Part shown: positions 1 to 9,435 of the stretch, piece after piece | How the letters are laid out: each line of letters opens with the position of its first letter | Numbering within the stretch: the stretch's first letter is position 1 | DNA from: Pararobbsia alpina | Lineage (GTDB): Bacteria; Pseudomonadota; Gammaproteobacteria; Burkholderiales; Burkholderiaceae | Length of the DNA: 64,000 bases | Direction of reading: 5' to 3' | Assembly (NCBI RefSeq): GCF_902859895.1 | Contig: NZ_CADIKM010000008.1 | Location: 124,001-188,000, forward strand | The notes under the pieces: model-generated | Told to the model about the DNA's origin: nothing | Database searches by the model: none | Seen by the model: the letters and a program-made list of their open reading frames with translations, nothing else | Position numbers and translations under genes: made by a program

Positions 1-1772
1 TCCTGCTCGTGCCGCATCAGGTTCAGACCCGTATTCACCAGTGACACATGAGAGAACGCCTGCGGGAAGTTGCCGACCTGGCGCTTGCGCACGACGTCGT
101 ATTCCTCCGCGAGCAGGCCGACGTCATTGCGAAGCGCGAGCAAGCGTTCAAAAAGCGCGCTCGCGTCCTCGCGGCGTCCGATCAGCTTGAGGGCGTCAGC
201 CATCCAGAAGCTGCACGCGAGGAAGGTGCCTTCGCCCGGCGGCAGTCCGTCGGCCGTATGTTCGGTCCGGTAGCGAAGCACCAGGCCGCCGTCGGTCAGT
301 TCACGCTCGATCGCTTCGATCGTGCCTCGCACGCGCGGGTCGGTGGCTGGCAGGAATCCCAGTTGCGGGATGAGCAACAGGCTGGCATCCAGCGTGTGGC
401 CGTTGTAGGCCTGGGTGAACGACTGAAGCTTCGAATTCCATGCGTTGCTGCATACGTCCGCATGAATTTTCGCGCGCATCTGCCGCCATTTGTCGAGCGG
501 CCCTTCGACACCGAATCTCTCGGCTGAACAGATGGCGCGATCGACGGCGACCCACGCCATCACTTTGGAGAACGTGAAATTCTGCCGGCCACCGCGCACT
601 TCCCAGATGCCCTCGTCCGGCTGCGTCCAGATCTTGCCCAAATGCTCGACGAGGGCGACCTGGATCGGCCACGAGGCTTCGTCCGCGGGCAAGCCGCCAG
701 CACGCGCGACATGCAGGGCGTTCATGACTTCGCCATAGACGTCGAGCTGCAACTGGTCGACCGCCTGATTACCGATGCGCACCGGCGCGGAGTTCTCATA
801 GCCAGGCAGCCAGGCCACCTCCCATTCGGGCAGGCGCCGCTCGCCGGCGAGGCCATACATGATGCGCAACTGTTCGGGCGAGCCCGCGATGGCACGCGAC
901 AGCCAGTCGCGCCATTGACTGGCCTCGTCGTAGTAGCCGCATCGCATCAGGGCCAAAAGGGTGATGGTCGCGTCGCGCAGCCAGCAATAGCGATAGTCCC
1001 AGTTGCGTGTACCGCCGATCGCCTCGGGCAGCGAGGTGGTCGGAGCGGCGACGATACCGCCGGTCGGCTCGTAGGCAAGCGCCTTCAACGTGATCAGTGA
1101 ACGCTGGATGGGCTCGGCGTAACGGCCGCTGACGGTGCTCCGGTTGCTCCACTCGCGCCAGTAGGTTTCGGTCTTGGCAAGCGCGTTGAGCGCATTGCCA
1201 GCCGGTGGCGGAGACTGGTGAGAGGGCGTATAGGCGAGCGTGAAGGGCACGGTCTGGCCCGCATCGACCCGAAAGGTCGCCTCGGTGTGCAGATTGACGC
1301 CGATGAGATCGACGGGCGTGCGCAGGGTCACCATGTCGGGTCCCGCGACCGCGCGCAAGCCGCTGTCGTCGGGCAGCCGCGTGACCCACGGTACCGCCGA
1401 GCCGTAGTCGAACCGCAGGATCATGTCCATCTTCATGTCGACGCTGCCACTCTTGCCAATGACCACGCGGATCATTTCCGACCAGCCGTTGCGCAGTGGC
1501 ATGAAGTCGACGAGGGTGACACTGCCCGTCGGGGTGTCGAAGTCGGTCTCGAGGATCAGGGTGCCTTCACGGTAGCGGCGCCGTACTTGCGAGACCTCGC
1601 CGGCCGGCGCGATCTGCCAACGGCCATGATCGCGCGTACCGAGCAGCGCGGCAAAGCAGGCGGGGGCGTCGAAGCGCGGCCAGCACAGCCAGTCGACGGA
1701 ACCGTCTCGCGCGACGAGCGCGGCCGTTTGGCCGTCTCCGATCAGTGCATAGTCTTCGATACGTGAAGGCAT
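1..1772 (-). CDS. Glycoside hydrolase family 15 protein (glucoamylase/trehalase-like), 3' end cut by window edge
   Basis: About 590 residues are visible, from an ATG at 1772 to the left edge; only the last few codons and the stop are missing, since the reading ends in the typical C-terminal stretch NFPQAFSHVSLVNTGLNLM. The N-terminus begins MPSRIEDYALIGDGQTAALV, typical of GH15 proteins of this type. The (alpha/alpha)6 barrel signatures are present: RNWDYRYCWLRDA (near 1010-950) and the catalytic-acid region PDEGIWE (near 630-610), with a second acidic site in AEEYD near 110. The family hydrolyses alpha-glucosidic bonds, and cytosolic bacterial members of this length include trehalases; no signal peptide is seen. 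Trehalose synthesis genes otsB-otsA lie about 48 kb away in this window. The substrate (trehalose or maltooligosaccharide) is inferred. Confidence 0.88.
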   Translation of the reverse strand, partial: MPSRIEDYALIGDGQTAALVARDGSVDWLCWPRFDAPACFAALLGTRDHGRWQIAPAGEVSQVRRRYREGTLILETDFDTPTGSVTLVDFMPLRNGWSEMIRVVIGKSGSVDMKMDMILRFDYGSAVPWVTRLPDDSGLRAVAGPDMVTLRTPVDLIGVNLHTEATFRVDAGQTVPFTLAYTPSHQSPPPAGNALNALAKTETYWREWSNRSTVSGRYAEPIQRSLITLKALAYEPTGGIVAAPTTSLPEAIGGTRNWDYRYCWLRDATITLLALMRCGYYDEASQWRDWLSRAIAGSPEQLRIMYGLAGERRLPEWEVAWLPGYENSAPVRIGNQAVDQLQLDVYGEVMNALHVARAGGLPADEASWPIQVALVEHLGKIWTQPDEGIWEVRGGRQNFTFSKVMAWVAVDRAICSAERFGVEGPLDKWRQMRAKIHADVCSNAWNSKLQSFTQAYNGHTLDASLLLIPQLGFLPATDPRVRGTIEAIERELTDGGLVLRYRTEHTADGLPPGEGTFLACSFWMADALKLIGRREDASALFERLLALRNDVGLLAEEYDVVRKRQVGNFPQAFSHVSLVNTGLNLMRHEQ

Positions 1773-2068
1773 AGTAAAAAACGTTGAGAGTAAAAAAGAG
1801 AACTGTCGAGGCATCCGCTGCGGCCCACACCCGATACTAACGAGAACTTTGATCGTTTGCGCGGAACGTATTCTTGCGAAAGCTGAGCGTAATGCCGCAA
1901 ACACACGGTAAAAGTGGCTCAACTTGCCGTCGCCTGAGTCAAAAAGCGGCCAAACGGGCACTTGCGTTCGTCAGAGCGCTGACTAGAATCGAAGTTCTCG
2001 AAGCGACGGATCGCGGTCGCGTGCGTGTCGATTGCAGCTACTTCAACGTGACTTTCCCAGGAGATTTC

Positions 2069-2317
2069 ATGCTTACGCCATCGAAAGCCGATTGCATTGC
2101 CGTGCTATCCGCAGCCAGTCGTGTTGCCAATGCAAACGAGAGTGTCCGTCTGAACTCCAGCACGCTCGGTTTGTCGCGCAATAGTCTCGATGCGACCGCC
2201 GCGTTCCTGATGGAGCGCGACTGTTTCGTGCGCTGCGAGGGCGCGCAGGGAAGCTATGAAGTGGGCGGTTTGTCCCTGCAGGGCAAATTGCGTCTCGAGC
2301 AACTCGTGTACGGCTGA
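2069..2317 (+). CDS. Hypothetical protein, 82 aa
   Basis: The frame is open further upstream, but the ATG at 2069 has a clear Shine-Dalgarno (AGGAGA at about 2059-2064), so I use it. The product starts MLTPSKADCIAVLSAASR, is mostly polar and predicted alpha-helical, has three cysteines and no signal peptide or membrane segment. It is followed directly by a factor-independent terminator, which supports a real monocistronic gene. I do not recognise a family and assign no function. Confidence 0.6.
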   Translation: MLTPSKADCIAVLSAASRVANANESVRLNSSTLGLSRNSLDATAAFLMERDCFVRCEGAQGSYEVGGLSLQGKLRLEQLVYG

Positions 2318-2348
2318 AGTGGATCACCGTTGGCGGTAGAGGAAGTCA

Positions 2349-2380
2349 TGAGCCGGCCTGGAGGCCGGCTCATTTATTTG
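2349..2380 (+). terminator. Rho-independent terminator after the 82-aa gene
   Basis: A perfect 10-bp GC-rich stem (TGAGCCGGCC / GGCCGGCTCA) with a TGGA loop is followed by TTTATTTG. It starts about 30 bp after the stop codon at 2317. Confidence 0.8.
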
Positions 2381-2464
2381 AACTTGTCGTATGAGAACCG
2401 CGCCATCAGCGGTGGGCCTCCCTGATCGAGGGAACGTGCCTCGGGCGAAGTGCAATTCCGATGT

Positions 2465-2617
2465 CTACAGATGCAGGCCACCGACGCCGAACAATCCGAC
2501 GATGCCGATGATGATCAGGTACAAGGCAACGATGTAGTTCAGCAGACTTGGGACGATCAGTATCAGGATCCCGGCGATCAACGAAATGAGGGGGCCGAGG
2601 CTCAGCGTGACATTCAT
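2465..2617 (-). CDS. Small hydrophobic DUF3096-type membrane protein, 50 aa
   Basis: The start at 2617 (MNVTLSLGPLISLIAGILIL) is preceded by CGGAG at a good spacing; a longer in-frame extension upstream lacks these features. Apart from the first residues the protein is two hydrophobic helices (about residues 8-24 and 26-46) separated by a Pro-Ser-Leu-Leu-Asn turn, the layout of DUF3096 proteins, which are short inner-membrane proteins of unknown role. It stands alone, downstream of an AT-rich inverted repeat and tRNA-Asn. Confidence 0.72.
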   Translation of the reverse strand: MNVTLSLGPLISLIAGILILIVPSLLNYIVALYLIIIGIVGLFGVGGLHL

Positions 2618-2787
2618 GGCGACTCCGTTGGGGAAAAAGGGGTGCAGACGTGAATGCGATGGAGCAATCGCCATGCCCGCGAGAAGCGGCCAGATGGGTA
2701 GGGAGATGAGGTAGAGGCGACGTGATGGGCCCGATTACTACGCAGGTACCTTGCTCTCGCCATCGGACTTCAATACCAAACCTTCAA

Positions 2788-2812
2788 CTTTATTAGACGT
2801 CATCTAATAAAG
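2788..2812. repeat. AT-rich perfect inverted repeat (10-bp arms, 5-nt spacer)
   Basis: CTTTATTAGA and TCTAATAAAG are exact reverse complements around CGTCA. It lies in the intergenic region between the DUF3096 gene and tRNA-Asn, in an AT-rich patch that is unusual for this genome. With no U-tract on either strand it looks more like a protein-binding site than a terminator; the binding protein is unknown. Confidence 0.6.
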
Positions 2813-2825
2813 TATTATCTTCGGC

Positions 2826-2863
2826 ACAAAAGAAAAAGGCCTGCATTTGAATGCAAGCCTTTG
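2826..2863 (-). terminator. Terminator downstream of tRNA-Asn
   Basis: Read on the minus strand, AAAGGCTTGCATTC pairs with ATGCAGGCCTTT (one bulged position) and is followed by a run rich in T (TTTCTTTTG). It begins 8 bp after the 3' end of the tRNA. Confidence 0.75.
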
Positions 2864-2870
2864 ATTCTTT

Positions 2871-2946
2871 TGGCTCCCCGACCTGGGCTCGAACCAGGGA
2901 CCTACGGATTAACAGTCCGGCGCTCTACCAACTGAGCTATCGGGGA
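2871..2946 (-). tRNA. tRNA-Asn (GTT)
   Basis: The 76-nt minus-strand sequence folds as a full cloverleaf: acceptor TCCCCGA/TCGGGGA, D arm, anticodon arm CCGGA-CTGTTAA-TCCGT region with anticodon GTT, T-arm containing GGTTCGAGCCC, and an encoded CCA end. Confidence 0.96.
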
Positions 2947-2962
2947 ACAGCAGAGAAATGAG

Positions 2963-2991
2963 ATTTTAGGGAGTGGTTCTTATACTGTCAA
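2963..2991 (-). promoter_or_regulatory. Sigma-70 promoter for tRNA-Asn
   Basis: On the minus strand TTGACA (2991-2986) is separated by 17 bp from TAAAAT (2968-2963), 16 bp before the tRNA 5' end. This is close to consensus. Confidence 0.8.
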
Positions 2992-3093
2992 GCGTCTGCC
3001 GCGCATTTTTTAACTTCACTGCGATTTCGTCCGGGGCGGCGGTCGTGCGACGCATTCAGCACTCACGCAGCACGCGTCCGAGCGATCGCACGC

Positions 3094-3417
3094 TCAGCGC
3101 ACGAGCAGTTCCAGCTTGTCCTTGATGTCCTTGAACTCGTCCGCCTCGGGGAGCGGCGGCTTGGTCTTCGTGATGCTCGGCCAGCTCTTCGCGAGCTCGA
3201 TATTCAGCGGGATGAACGCCTGCTGGTCGCCGGGAACATCTTCCTCGGCATAGATCGCGTTGACCGGGCATTCGGCGACGCAAACAGCGCAGTCGATGCA
3301 TTCGTCGGGATCAATGGCCAGAAAGTTCGGGCCTTCGCGGAAGCAATCAACCGGACATACATCTACGCAGTCGGTATAGCGGCACTTGATGCAGCTTTCG
3401 GTCACAACGTGAGTCAT
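3094..3417 (-). CDS. fdxA: Ferredoxin FdxA, seven-iron type
   Basis: A 107-aa small acidic electron carrier starting [20 protein letters not shown]. Two cysteine clusters are visible: C9, C12 and C17 with C21 (followed by PVD), and [12 protein letters not shown] around residues 40-51, the pattern for one [3Fe-4S] and one [4Fe-4S] centre in FdxA-family ferredoxins. Length is normal for the family. It is cytosolic; the redox partner cannot be read from this locus. It is divergent from pncB across about 260 bp. Confidence 0.95.
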   Translation of the reverse strand: MTHVVTESCIKCRYTDCVDVCPVDCFREGPNFLAIDPDECIDCAVCVAECPVNAIYAEEDVPGDQQAFIPLNIELAKSWPSITKTKPPLPEADEFKDIKDKLELLVR

Positions 3418-3680
3418 GCAAACTCCTGCAAAACGGTAAGCGCCTGTGGGGCGATTTCGCTAAAACCAATATTGTAGCCCAGACGCCGCAGGCAAGCCTG
3501 CAGCAGGCTGGCGGGATTTATACAGTTTCGTGATTAACGTATTCGCGGTGGTTGTGGCAGTACGTGCGGAAGTCGCACGGCGACGCCCTGGCGAGGCGAT
3601 GTCCGATCGTCAGGTGGGATGCGCGCGGCCCCTTTCGGTTACTATCGGGGTCGCCTGTGCTTAGTCACGATTCGCGACCC

Positions 3681-4865
3681 ATGATCATTACCTCGCTGCT
3701 GGATACCGACCTGTACAAGTTCACGATGATGCAGGTCGTTCTGCATCATTTCCCCGCCGCCCAAGCCGAGTACGCGTTCCGTTGCCGCACGCCGGATATC
3801 GATCTGGTGCCGTACATCGAAGAAATCGAGGAAGAGATCCGCAGCCTGTGCGCGCTGCGTTTCACCGAGGACGAGCTCGACTACCTGCGCAGCTGGCGTT
3901 TCATCAAGCCGGATTTCATCGACTTTCTCGGCCTGTTCCATATGAACGAGAAGCATGTCCAGGTCCGGCCGTCGAACAAGGGCAACGGTGAGATCGAGAT
4001 CCGCATCGAGGGTCCCTGGCTGCATACGATCCTGTTCGAAGTGCCCTTGCTTGCGATCGTCAATGAAGTGTACTTTCGCAACACACAGACGGCGCCCGAC
4101 TATCCGGAAGGGCGGGCGCGGCTTGCCGACAAGATCCAGATGCTTGGCGCGCGCCCCGAGTACAGCGACTGCAAGATCGCCGACTACGGCACGCGGCGGC
4201 GCTTCTCGAAGCGCTGGCACGAGGAGGTGATCGTGATGCTCAAGGAGTCGCTCGGCGAGCAGTTTGCCGGCACCAGCAATGTGTTCTACGCCTACAAGCA
4301 CGGGCTCACGCCGCTGGGCACGATGGCGCATGAATACCTGCAAGCCTGCCAGGCCCTCGGGCCGCGCCTGCGCGATTCGCAGATCTTCGGCTTCGAGATG
4401 TGGGCAAAGGAATATCGCGGCGACCTTGGCATCGCCCTGTCCGATGTCTATGGGATGAAGGCATTCCTCGGCGACTTCGATATGTATTTCTGCAAGCTGT
4501 TCGACGGCGCGCGGCACGATTCGGGCGATCCGTTCGAATGGGGCGAGCGCCTGATCAAGCACTACGAAAACAACCGCTGCGACCCGCGTACCAAGGTCAT
4601 GGTGTTTTCCGACGCGCTCGATATCCCGAAGGTCCTGCAACTGTACGAGCGATTTCGCGGACGCACGAAGCTCGCCTTCGGCGTGGGCACGAATCTGACC
4701 AACGATCTCGGCTACACGCCCCTGCAGGTCGTGATCAAGATGGTCCGCTGCAACGGGCAACCGGTCGCAAAGCTCAGCGATTCGCCGGGCAAGAACATGT
4801 GCGATGACAAGGCCTATCTTGCCTATCTGCGTCAGGTCTTCGAAATCGAGCAACCTGCCCAGTAG
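3681..4865 (+). CDS. pncB: Nicotinate phosphoribosyltransferase
   Basis: Converts nicotinate and PRPP, with ATP, to nicotinate mononucleotide in the NAD salvage pathway. The ATG at 3681 gives [18 protein letters not shown], the conserved family N-terminus, and a 394-residue product of normal length; the frame is open upstream but that extension is not conserved-looking. Later motifs include [13 protein letters not shown] (around residue 170-185), which carries family active-site residues, GTSNVFYA and the PRPP-site region HDSGDP followed by [10 protein letters not shown]. It appears monocistronic. Confidence 0.95.
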   Translation: MIITSLLDTDLYKFTMMQVVLHHFPAAQAEYAFRCRTPDIDLVPYIEEIEEEIRSLCALRFTEDELDYLRSWRFIKPDFIDFLGLFHMNEKHVQVRPSNKGNGEIEIRIEGPWLHTILFEVPLLAIVNEVYFRNTQTAPDYPEGRARLADKIQMLGARPEYSDCKIADYGTRRRFSKRWHEEVIVMLKESLGEQFAGTSNVFYAYKHGLTPLGTMAHEYLQACQALGPRLRDSQIFGFEMWAKEYRGDLGIALSDVYGMKAFLGDFDMYFCKLFDGARHDSGDPFEWGERLIKHYENNRCDPRTKVMVFSDALDIPKVLQLYERFRGRTKLAFGVGTNLTNDLGYTPLQVVIKMVRCNGQPVAKLSDSPGKNMCDDKAYLAYLRQVFEIEQPAQ

Positions 4866-5020
4866 GTGCCTGGCCCGACCTCGAGACCGGTTTCCGGCAC
4901 GCGAGACTGGCCGTTTGGATGACTAGCGGGTGGGTGGGCGCCGCTATAATCTGGCGTCTCCTCGCATTCTTACCGGGATTCCGATTGACCCCTTTCGATT
5001 CTCGCCTCCAGGCTGTTCGC

Positions 5021-6514
5021 ATGGGTCCCGCGGCCTTCGTGTCGGCAATGCTGCTGTGCGTATTTGTGCTGGTGGCCCCTGCTTTCGCGGTAGGCACTGA
5101 TCTCGTGCAGGTGGCGTCATCCGGTGTTGCAGGGCAAACGGCAGATGCATCGTCGGGCACGCACGGGGTGAATGGTGCGAGCCTTTCGCTTTTGAGTGGC
5201 ATTCCCTTTGCGGGCATGTTGCTTTCGATCGCCTTGTTTCCCATTTTTGCCCCTCACTTCTGGCATCGCCACTTCGGCAAGATCTCCGCGTTCTGGGGGC
5301 TTGCGTATCTGGTGCCGTTCACGCTCAGTCATGGCGTCGGCGAGGGCGCGGCGTCGCTCGTGCACGCCTTCTTCTCGGAATACCTGCCGTTCATCGTATT
5401 GCTCGCCGCGCTCTATGCCGTGGCCGGCGGCATTTGCGTGCGTGGCAACCTGCACGGCTCGCCCGCGCTCAATACGGCGATGCTGGCACTGGGCACGGTG
5501 CTCGCGAGCGTGATGGGAACGACCGGCGCCGCGATGCTGATGATCCGCCCCCTGCTGCGAGCGAACGACAACCGCAAGCATCGTGTTCACGTGGTCGTGT
5601 TTTTCATCTTTCTCGTGGCAAACGCGGGTGGATCGCTGACGCCGCTCGGCGACCCGCCGCTGTTTCTCGGCTTTCTGAACGGTGTGAGCTTCATGTGGAC
5701 CGTCGTGCACCTGTTCTGGCCGATGATGTTCGCGTGCATCGTGTTGCTGGCACTCTTCTATGCCATCGATTCGTGGTTCTTCCGCCGGCGCGAGGAGGTG
5801 GGCCGCCCATTGCTCGATCCCACTCCGGATTCAAATGTGTTCTGGCTCGAGGGCAAGCGCAATTTCATTCTGATCGCGGTGGTGACAGGGCTCGTGCTGC
5901 TCAGCGGGATATGGAGACCGGGTGTGAGCTTCGACGTGATGGGCACGCCGGTCGAACTGCAGAACCTCGTGCGCGATGGACTGCTTGTCGTCGTCACCCT
6001 GGTGTCGCTGTGGATCACACCGAAGTCCGCGCGCGAGGGCAATGACTTCAACTGGGCGCCGATCGAGGAAGTCGCCAAGCTGTTCGCCGCGATCTTCCTG
6101 ACGATCTCGCCCGTCATCGCGATCCTGCATGCGGGCGAACATGGGGCGCTTGCCTCGGTGGTCCAACTCGTCAGCGACGCGAACGGCAGGCCGCTTGCAC
6201 CGATGTACTTCTGGGTCACGGGCTTGTTGTCGTCGTTTCTCGACAATGCGCCGACCTATCTGGTGTTCTTCAATCTCGCGGGCGGCGATGCTCAGCATCT
6301 GATGACGGGTGGCGCAACGACGCTCGCGGCGATTTCGGCGGGGGCGGTGTTCATGGGCGCCAATACCTACATCGGCAACGCGCCGAACTTCATGGTCAAG
6401 GCGATCGCGGAGTCGCGCGGTCTCAGGATGCCCGGTTTCTTCGCCTATATGTTGTGGTCGGGCGCTATCCTGTTGCCGCTTTTCGGCGTCATGACAGTCG
6501 TGTTCTTTCGGTAA
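5021..6514 (+). CDS. Sodium:proton antiporter, NhaD/ion-transporter superfamily
   Basis: An integral membrane protein of about 497 residues with roughly 12-13 hydrophobic segments. An N-terminal signal-like segment (MGPAAFVSAMLLCVFVLVA..AFA) precedes the transporter domain that begins near PFAGMLLSIALFPI. Ion-transporter hallmarks include GGSLTPLGDPPLFLGFLNG, FLDNAPTYLVFFNLAGG and ANTYIGNAPNFMVKAIAE. The family exchanges Na+ for H+ across the inner membrane; ion specificity here is inferred. The start is uncertain: the frame is open to an ATG at 4919 without a ribosome-binding site, and a TTG at 4985 has GGGA upstream; I chose the ATG at 5021 because it directly precedes the signal-like segment. 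Confidence 0.82.
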   Translation: MGPAAFVSAMLLCVFVLVAPAFAVGTDLVQVASSGVAGQTADASSGTHGVNGASLSLLSGIPFAGMLLSIALFPIFAPHFWHRHFGKISAFWGLAYLVPFTLSHGVGEGAASLVHAFFSEYLPFIVLLAALYAVAGGICVRGNLHGSPALNTAMLALGTVLASVMGTTGAAMLMIRPLLRANDNRKHRVHVVVFFIFLVANAGGSLTPLGDPPLFLGFLNGVSFMWTVVHLFWPMMFACIVLLALFYAIDSWFFRRREEVGRPLLDPTPDSNVFWLEGKRNFILIAVVTGLVLLSGIWRPGVSFDVMGTPVELQNLVRDGLLVVVTLVSLWITPKSAREGNDFNWAPIEEVAKLFAAIFLTISPVIAILHAGEHGALASVVQLVSDANGRPLAPMYFWVTGLLSSFLDNAPTYLVFFNLAGGDAQHLMTGGATTLAAISAGAVFMGANTYIGNAPNFMVKAIAESRGLRMPGFFAYMLWSGAILLPLFGVMTVVFFR

Positions 6515-6592
6515 ACACGCTCCGGGGCCTTGGCGGGATCGCGGCATGCATCTCTGGCGCGGACTCCGGTGCACTTCTCAGAAGAGATCAAT

Positions 6593-7585
6593 GTGAAAAA
6601 GATTCTTGTGTCGCGAGCCATTTTCCCTGACGTACTCGAGCGCCTGACGCGCTACTTCGAAGTCGAGTCGAACCAGGAAGACCGGATATTCACCAGCGCG
6701 GAACTCGCCGCAAAGCTGGCCGACAAGGACGGCGTCTTCATTGCCGGTGACCGGATCAACGAAGCGGTGCTCGCCGCCGCCCCGCGTCTGCGGGTGGCTG
6801 CGAACATGGCGGTCGGCTACAACAACTTCGACATGGAAGCGTTCAACCGCGCGAACGTGTTGGGAACCAACACGCCCGACGTGCTCAATGAAACGACGGC
6901 GGATCTCGGCTGGGCGCTCATGATGGCCGCGGCGCGCCGCATGAGCGAAGGTGAACGTCTGCTGCGCGCGGGCAAGTGGGACCGCTGGAGCTACGATATG
7001 TTGACGGGGTCCGACGTGTACGGTTCGACGCTCGGCGTGATCGGCATGGGCCGGATCGGACAGGCGGTGGCCCGCCGGGCCCGGGGCTTCGGCATGCGGG
7101 TCGTCTATCACAATCGCTCGCGAGTCGCGGCCGAAATCGAGCGCGAGCTCAATGCCGAATACCTGAGCAAGCCGGCGCTGCTCGCCGAGGCTGATCATGT
7201 CGTGCTCGTGCTGCCTTATACGGCCGAGAGCCATCACACGATCGGTGCGGCGGAACTCGCGCTGATGAAGCGGACCGCGACCATCACGAATATCGCGCGC
7301 GGCGGCATCGTCGACGATGCCGCCTTGATCGAGGCACTGCGTACCCGCCAGATCGGTGCGGCGGGTCTCGACGTTTTCGAGGGCGAGCCGAAGCTCAACC
7401 CGGGCTTTCTCGATCTGCCCAATGTCGTGCTGACGCCGCATATCGGCAGTGCGACTGAAGCGACCCGGCGTGCCATGGCCAACCTCGCGGCCGACAATCT
7501 GATCGCCGGTCTCGGCGAGGGGCCGCAAGCCGGTCATCCGCCCACCCCGATCAATCCCGACGTGATGGCGCGCTGGAGCCGCTGA
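6593..7585 (+). CDS. D-2-hydroxyacid dehydrogenase (glyoxylate/hydroxypyruvate reductase-like)
   Basis: A 330-aa NAD(P)-dependent enzyme that reduces 2-oxo acids such as glyoxylate or hydroxypyruvate. The chosen start is GTG at 6593 (protein MKKILVSRAIFPDVL), with GAAGAG about 8 bp upstream; an ATG at 6591 is out of frame and ATG at 6530 would add an unlikely extension. The Rossmann motif GVIGMGRIGQAVARRA is central, followed by the catalytic Arg in NIARGGIVDD, Glu in DVFEGEP and His in LTPHIGSAT. Its stop overlaps the start of rmuC by one base (TGATG), so the two are probably co-transcribed. Confidence 0.9.
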   Translation: MKKILVSRAIFPDVLERLTRYFEVESNQEDRIFTSAELAAKLADKDGVFIAGDRINEAVLAAAPRLRVAANMAVGYNNFDMEAFNRANVLGTNTPDVLNETTADLGWALMMAAARRMSEGERLLRAGKWDRWSYDMLTGSDVYGSTLGVIGMGRIGQAVARRARGFGMRVVYHNRSRVAAEIERELNAEYLSKPALLAEADHVVLVLPYTAESHHTIGAAELALMKRTATITNIARGGIVDDAALIEALRTRQIGAAGLDVFEGEPKLNPGFLDLPNVVLTPHIGSATEATRRAMANLAADNLIAGLGEGPQAGHPPTPINPDVMARWSR

Positions 7586-8940
7586 TGAACAATGCATTCC
7601 CGGGCTTGATGACGTTCTTGCTGGGCGCGGCGCTTGTGTTGTCGCTGGTTGCACTGCTCGTCGTGGTGCTTCGGCGCGGCGGGCAGGGCGGCAACGACGA
7701 TGCGCTGATCGAACTCGGGGATCGCTGGGACGCGGCGCAAGCAGGGCAGCAGCGCCTGATCGAGCGGCTCGAGCGTGAGGTTCGCGCGGACATCGCCGAA
7801 AGTGGCCGGCTGGGAAGAGACGAGCAGAGCATCGCGCTCAAGCGGTTTGGCGACACGCTGAACCAGCAGCTCTCCCAACTGTCGGCGAGCAACGACCGGC
7901 GCTTTGCGGAAGTGCGCGCGACGCTCGAACAGAAGCTCAAGGACATCGAGTCGAACAATGCAAAGAAGCTCGAGGAGATGCGCCAGACGGTCGACGAAAA
8001 GCTTCATGCGACGCTCGAGCATCGGCTCGGAGAGTCGTTCAAGCTGGTGTCCGACCGTCTCGAACTCGTCCATCGGGGCCTTGGCGAGATGCAGACGCTT
8101 GCCGCAGGTGTCGGCGATCTCAAGCGCGTGCTCACCAACGTGAAGACGCGTGGCACCTGGGGTGAAGTGCAGCTCGAAGCGCTGCTCGAACAGGTGCTGA
8201 CACCGGACCAGTATGCGAAGAATGTCGCGACGGTGCCCATGCGTACCGAGCGGGTCGAATTTGCGATCCGCCTGCCGGGCCGCAAGGACGTGGCTTCAGG
8301 TTCAAGCGAGGATGTGCCGGTCTGGTTGCCGATCGATGCGAAGTTTCCACGCGAGGACTACGAGCGTCTTATTCTCGCGCAAGAGCGCGCGGATCCCACC
8401 GCGGTCGAGGAGGCCGCACGCGCGCTCGATGCGCGGATCAGGCAGGAAGCGAGGACCATTGCCGAGAAATACGTCTCGCCGCCGCATACGACGGACTTCG
8501 GCCTGCTCTACCTGCCGACTGAAGGCCTTTATGCCGAGGTGCTTCGGCGCCCCGGGCTGACGGACAGTTTGCAGAGAGACTTTCGCATCACCATTGCGGG
8601 GCCGACGACCCTGACCGCCTTGTTGAACAGCCTTCAAATGGGCTTCCGCACGCTCGCGATCGAGAAGCGTTCGAGTGAAGTCTGGCAGGTGCTCGGCGCG
8701 GTGAAGACCGAGTTCGGCAAGTTCGGCGACGTGCTGGCGAAGACGAAAGCTCAGTTGCAGACCGTCACGCGCACGATCGAGGCCGCCGAGGTCCGCACGC
8801 GCACCATGAGCCGCAAGCTTCGCGATGTCGAGGCGCTGCCGGGTGATGCGGCGGCGGGTCTGCTGGGGGGCGAGGCTGCCCCGGGTGGCGTCGCCGGTGC
8901 TACCGGAGGCGAGCCGGTGGATGACACCGAGAATGCCTAG
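7585..8940 (+). CDS. rmuC: DNA recombination protein RmuC
   Basis: 451 residues. The N-terminus has one membrane-spanning segment (about residues 6-27, FLLGAALVLSLVALLVVVL), followed by a long coiled coil (about 35-170) and the conserved RmuC domain, recognisable from TRGTWGEVQLEALLEQVL, PIDAKFPREDYERL and GLLYLPTEGLYAEVL. Members limit recombination between short inverted repeats and are nuclease-related. The C-terminal 40 residues are Gly/Ala-rich and variable. Confidence 0.93.
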   Translation: MNNAFPGLMTFLLGAALVLSLVALLVVVLRRGGQGGNDDALIELGDRWDAAQAGQQRLIERLEREVRADIAESGRLGRDEQSIALKRFGDTLNQQLSQLSASNDRRFAEVRATLEQKLKDIESNNAKKLEEMRQTVDEKLHATLEHRLGESFKLVSDRLELVHRGLGEMQTLAAGVGDLKRVLTNVKTRGTWGEVQLEALLEQVLTPDQYAKNVATVPMRTERVEFAIRLPGRKDVASGSSEDVPVWLPIDAKFPREDYERLILAQERADPTAVEEAARALDARIRQEARTIAEKYVSPPHTTDFGLLYLPTEGLYAEVLRRPGLTDSLQRDFRITIAGPTTLTALLNSLQMGFRTLAIEKRSSEVWQVLGAVKTEFGKFGDVLAKTKAQLQTVTRTIEAAEVRTRTMSRKLRDVEALPGDAAAGLLGGEAAPGGVAGATGGEPVDDTENA

Positions 8941-8949
8941 GCCACGTAC

Positions 8950-9435
8950 TCAACTCTGTGCAAGCTTCGTCAAAGCCTCGCCGGTCATGCGCACGATGCG
9001 CCACTCCGGCAAGACGGTCGCGCCGATGTTTTCGTAGAAGTCGATCGCCGACTGGTTCCAGTCGAGCACGGTCCATTCGAAGCGGGCGCACTGACGTTCG
9101 ACCGCAATCGCCGCAAGCTTGCGCAGCAATGCGGAGGCAATGCCGAGACGACGCGCAGCGGGGCTCACATACAGGTCTTCAAGATAAAGACCGCGCCGGC
9201 TTAGAAAGCTCGAGAAGTTGTGGAAGTACATCGCATACGCGACCACATGGCCCTCGTGCTCGGCGACCAGACATTCGACACGCGGCTGGTCGCCGGCAAG
9301 GGCCGTACGCAAGGTCGCTTCTGTTGCGACGAGGATGGATGTGAGACGTTCGTATTCGGCAAGCTCGACGATCAGTGCATGAATCGCAGGTGCATCGTCC
9401 TCGCGCGCGATGCGAATCCGGGGCGCCGCCATCAA
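8950..9435 (-). CDS. GNAT-family N-acetyltransferase
   Basis: 161 residues. The acetyl-CoA binding region is LYVSPAARRLGIASALLRKL (about residues 89-108), with the C-terminal DWNQSAIDFYENIGA motif seen in diamine and amino-acid acetyltransferases (SSAT-like). Substrate unknown; transfer of acetyl from acetyl-CoA to a small amine is the likely reaction. Its start overlaps the stop of the upstream 105-aa membrane protein gene by 4 bp, so the pair forms an operon. Confidence 0.88.
   Translation of the reverse strand: MMAAPRIRIAREDDAPAIHALIVELAEYERLTSILVATEATLRTALAGDQPRVECLVAEHEGHVVAYAMYFHNFSSFLSRRGLYLEDLYVSPAARRLGIASALLRKLAAIAVERQCARFEWTVLDWNQSAIDFYENIGATVLPEWRIVRMTGEALTKLAQS

Noticed and set aside
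3642-4853. A 403-codon open frame antisense to pncB
   Set aside because: Fully overlaps a conserved enzyme gene and shows no family motif.
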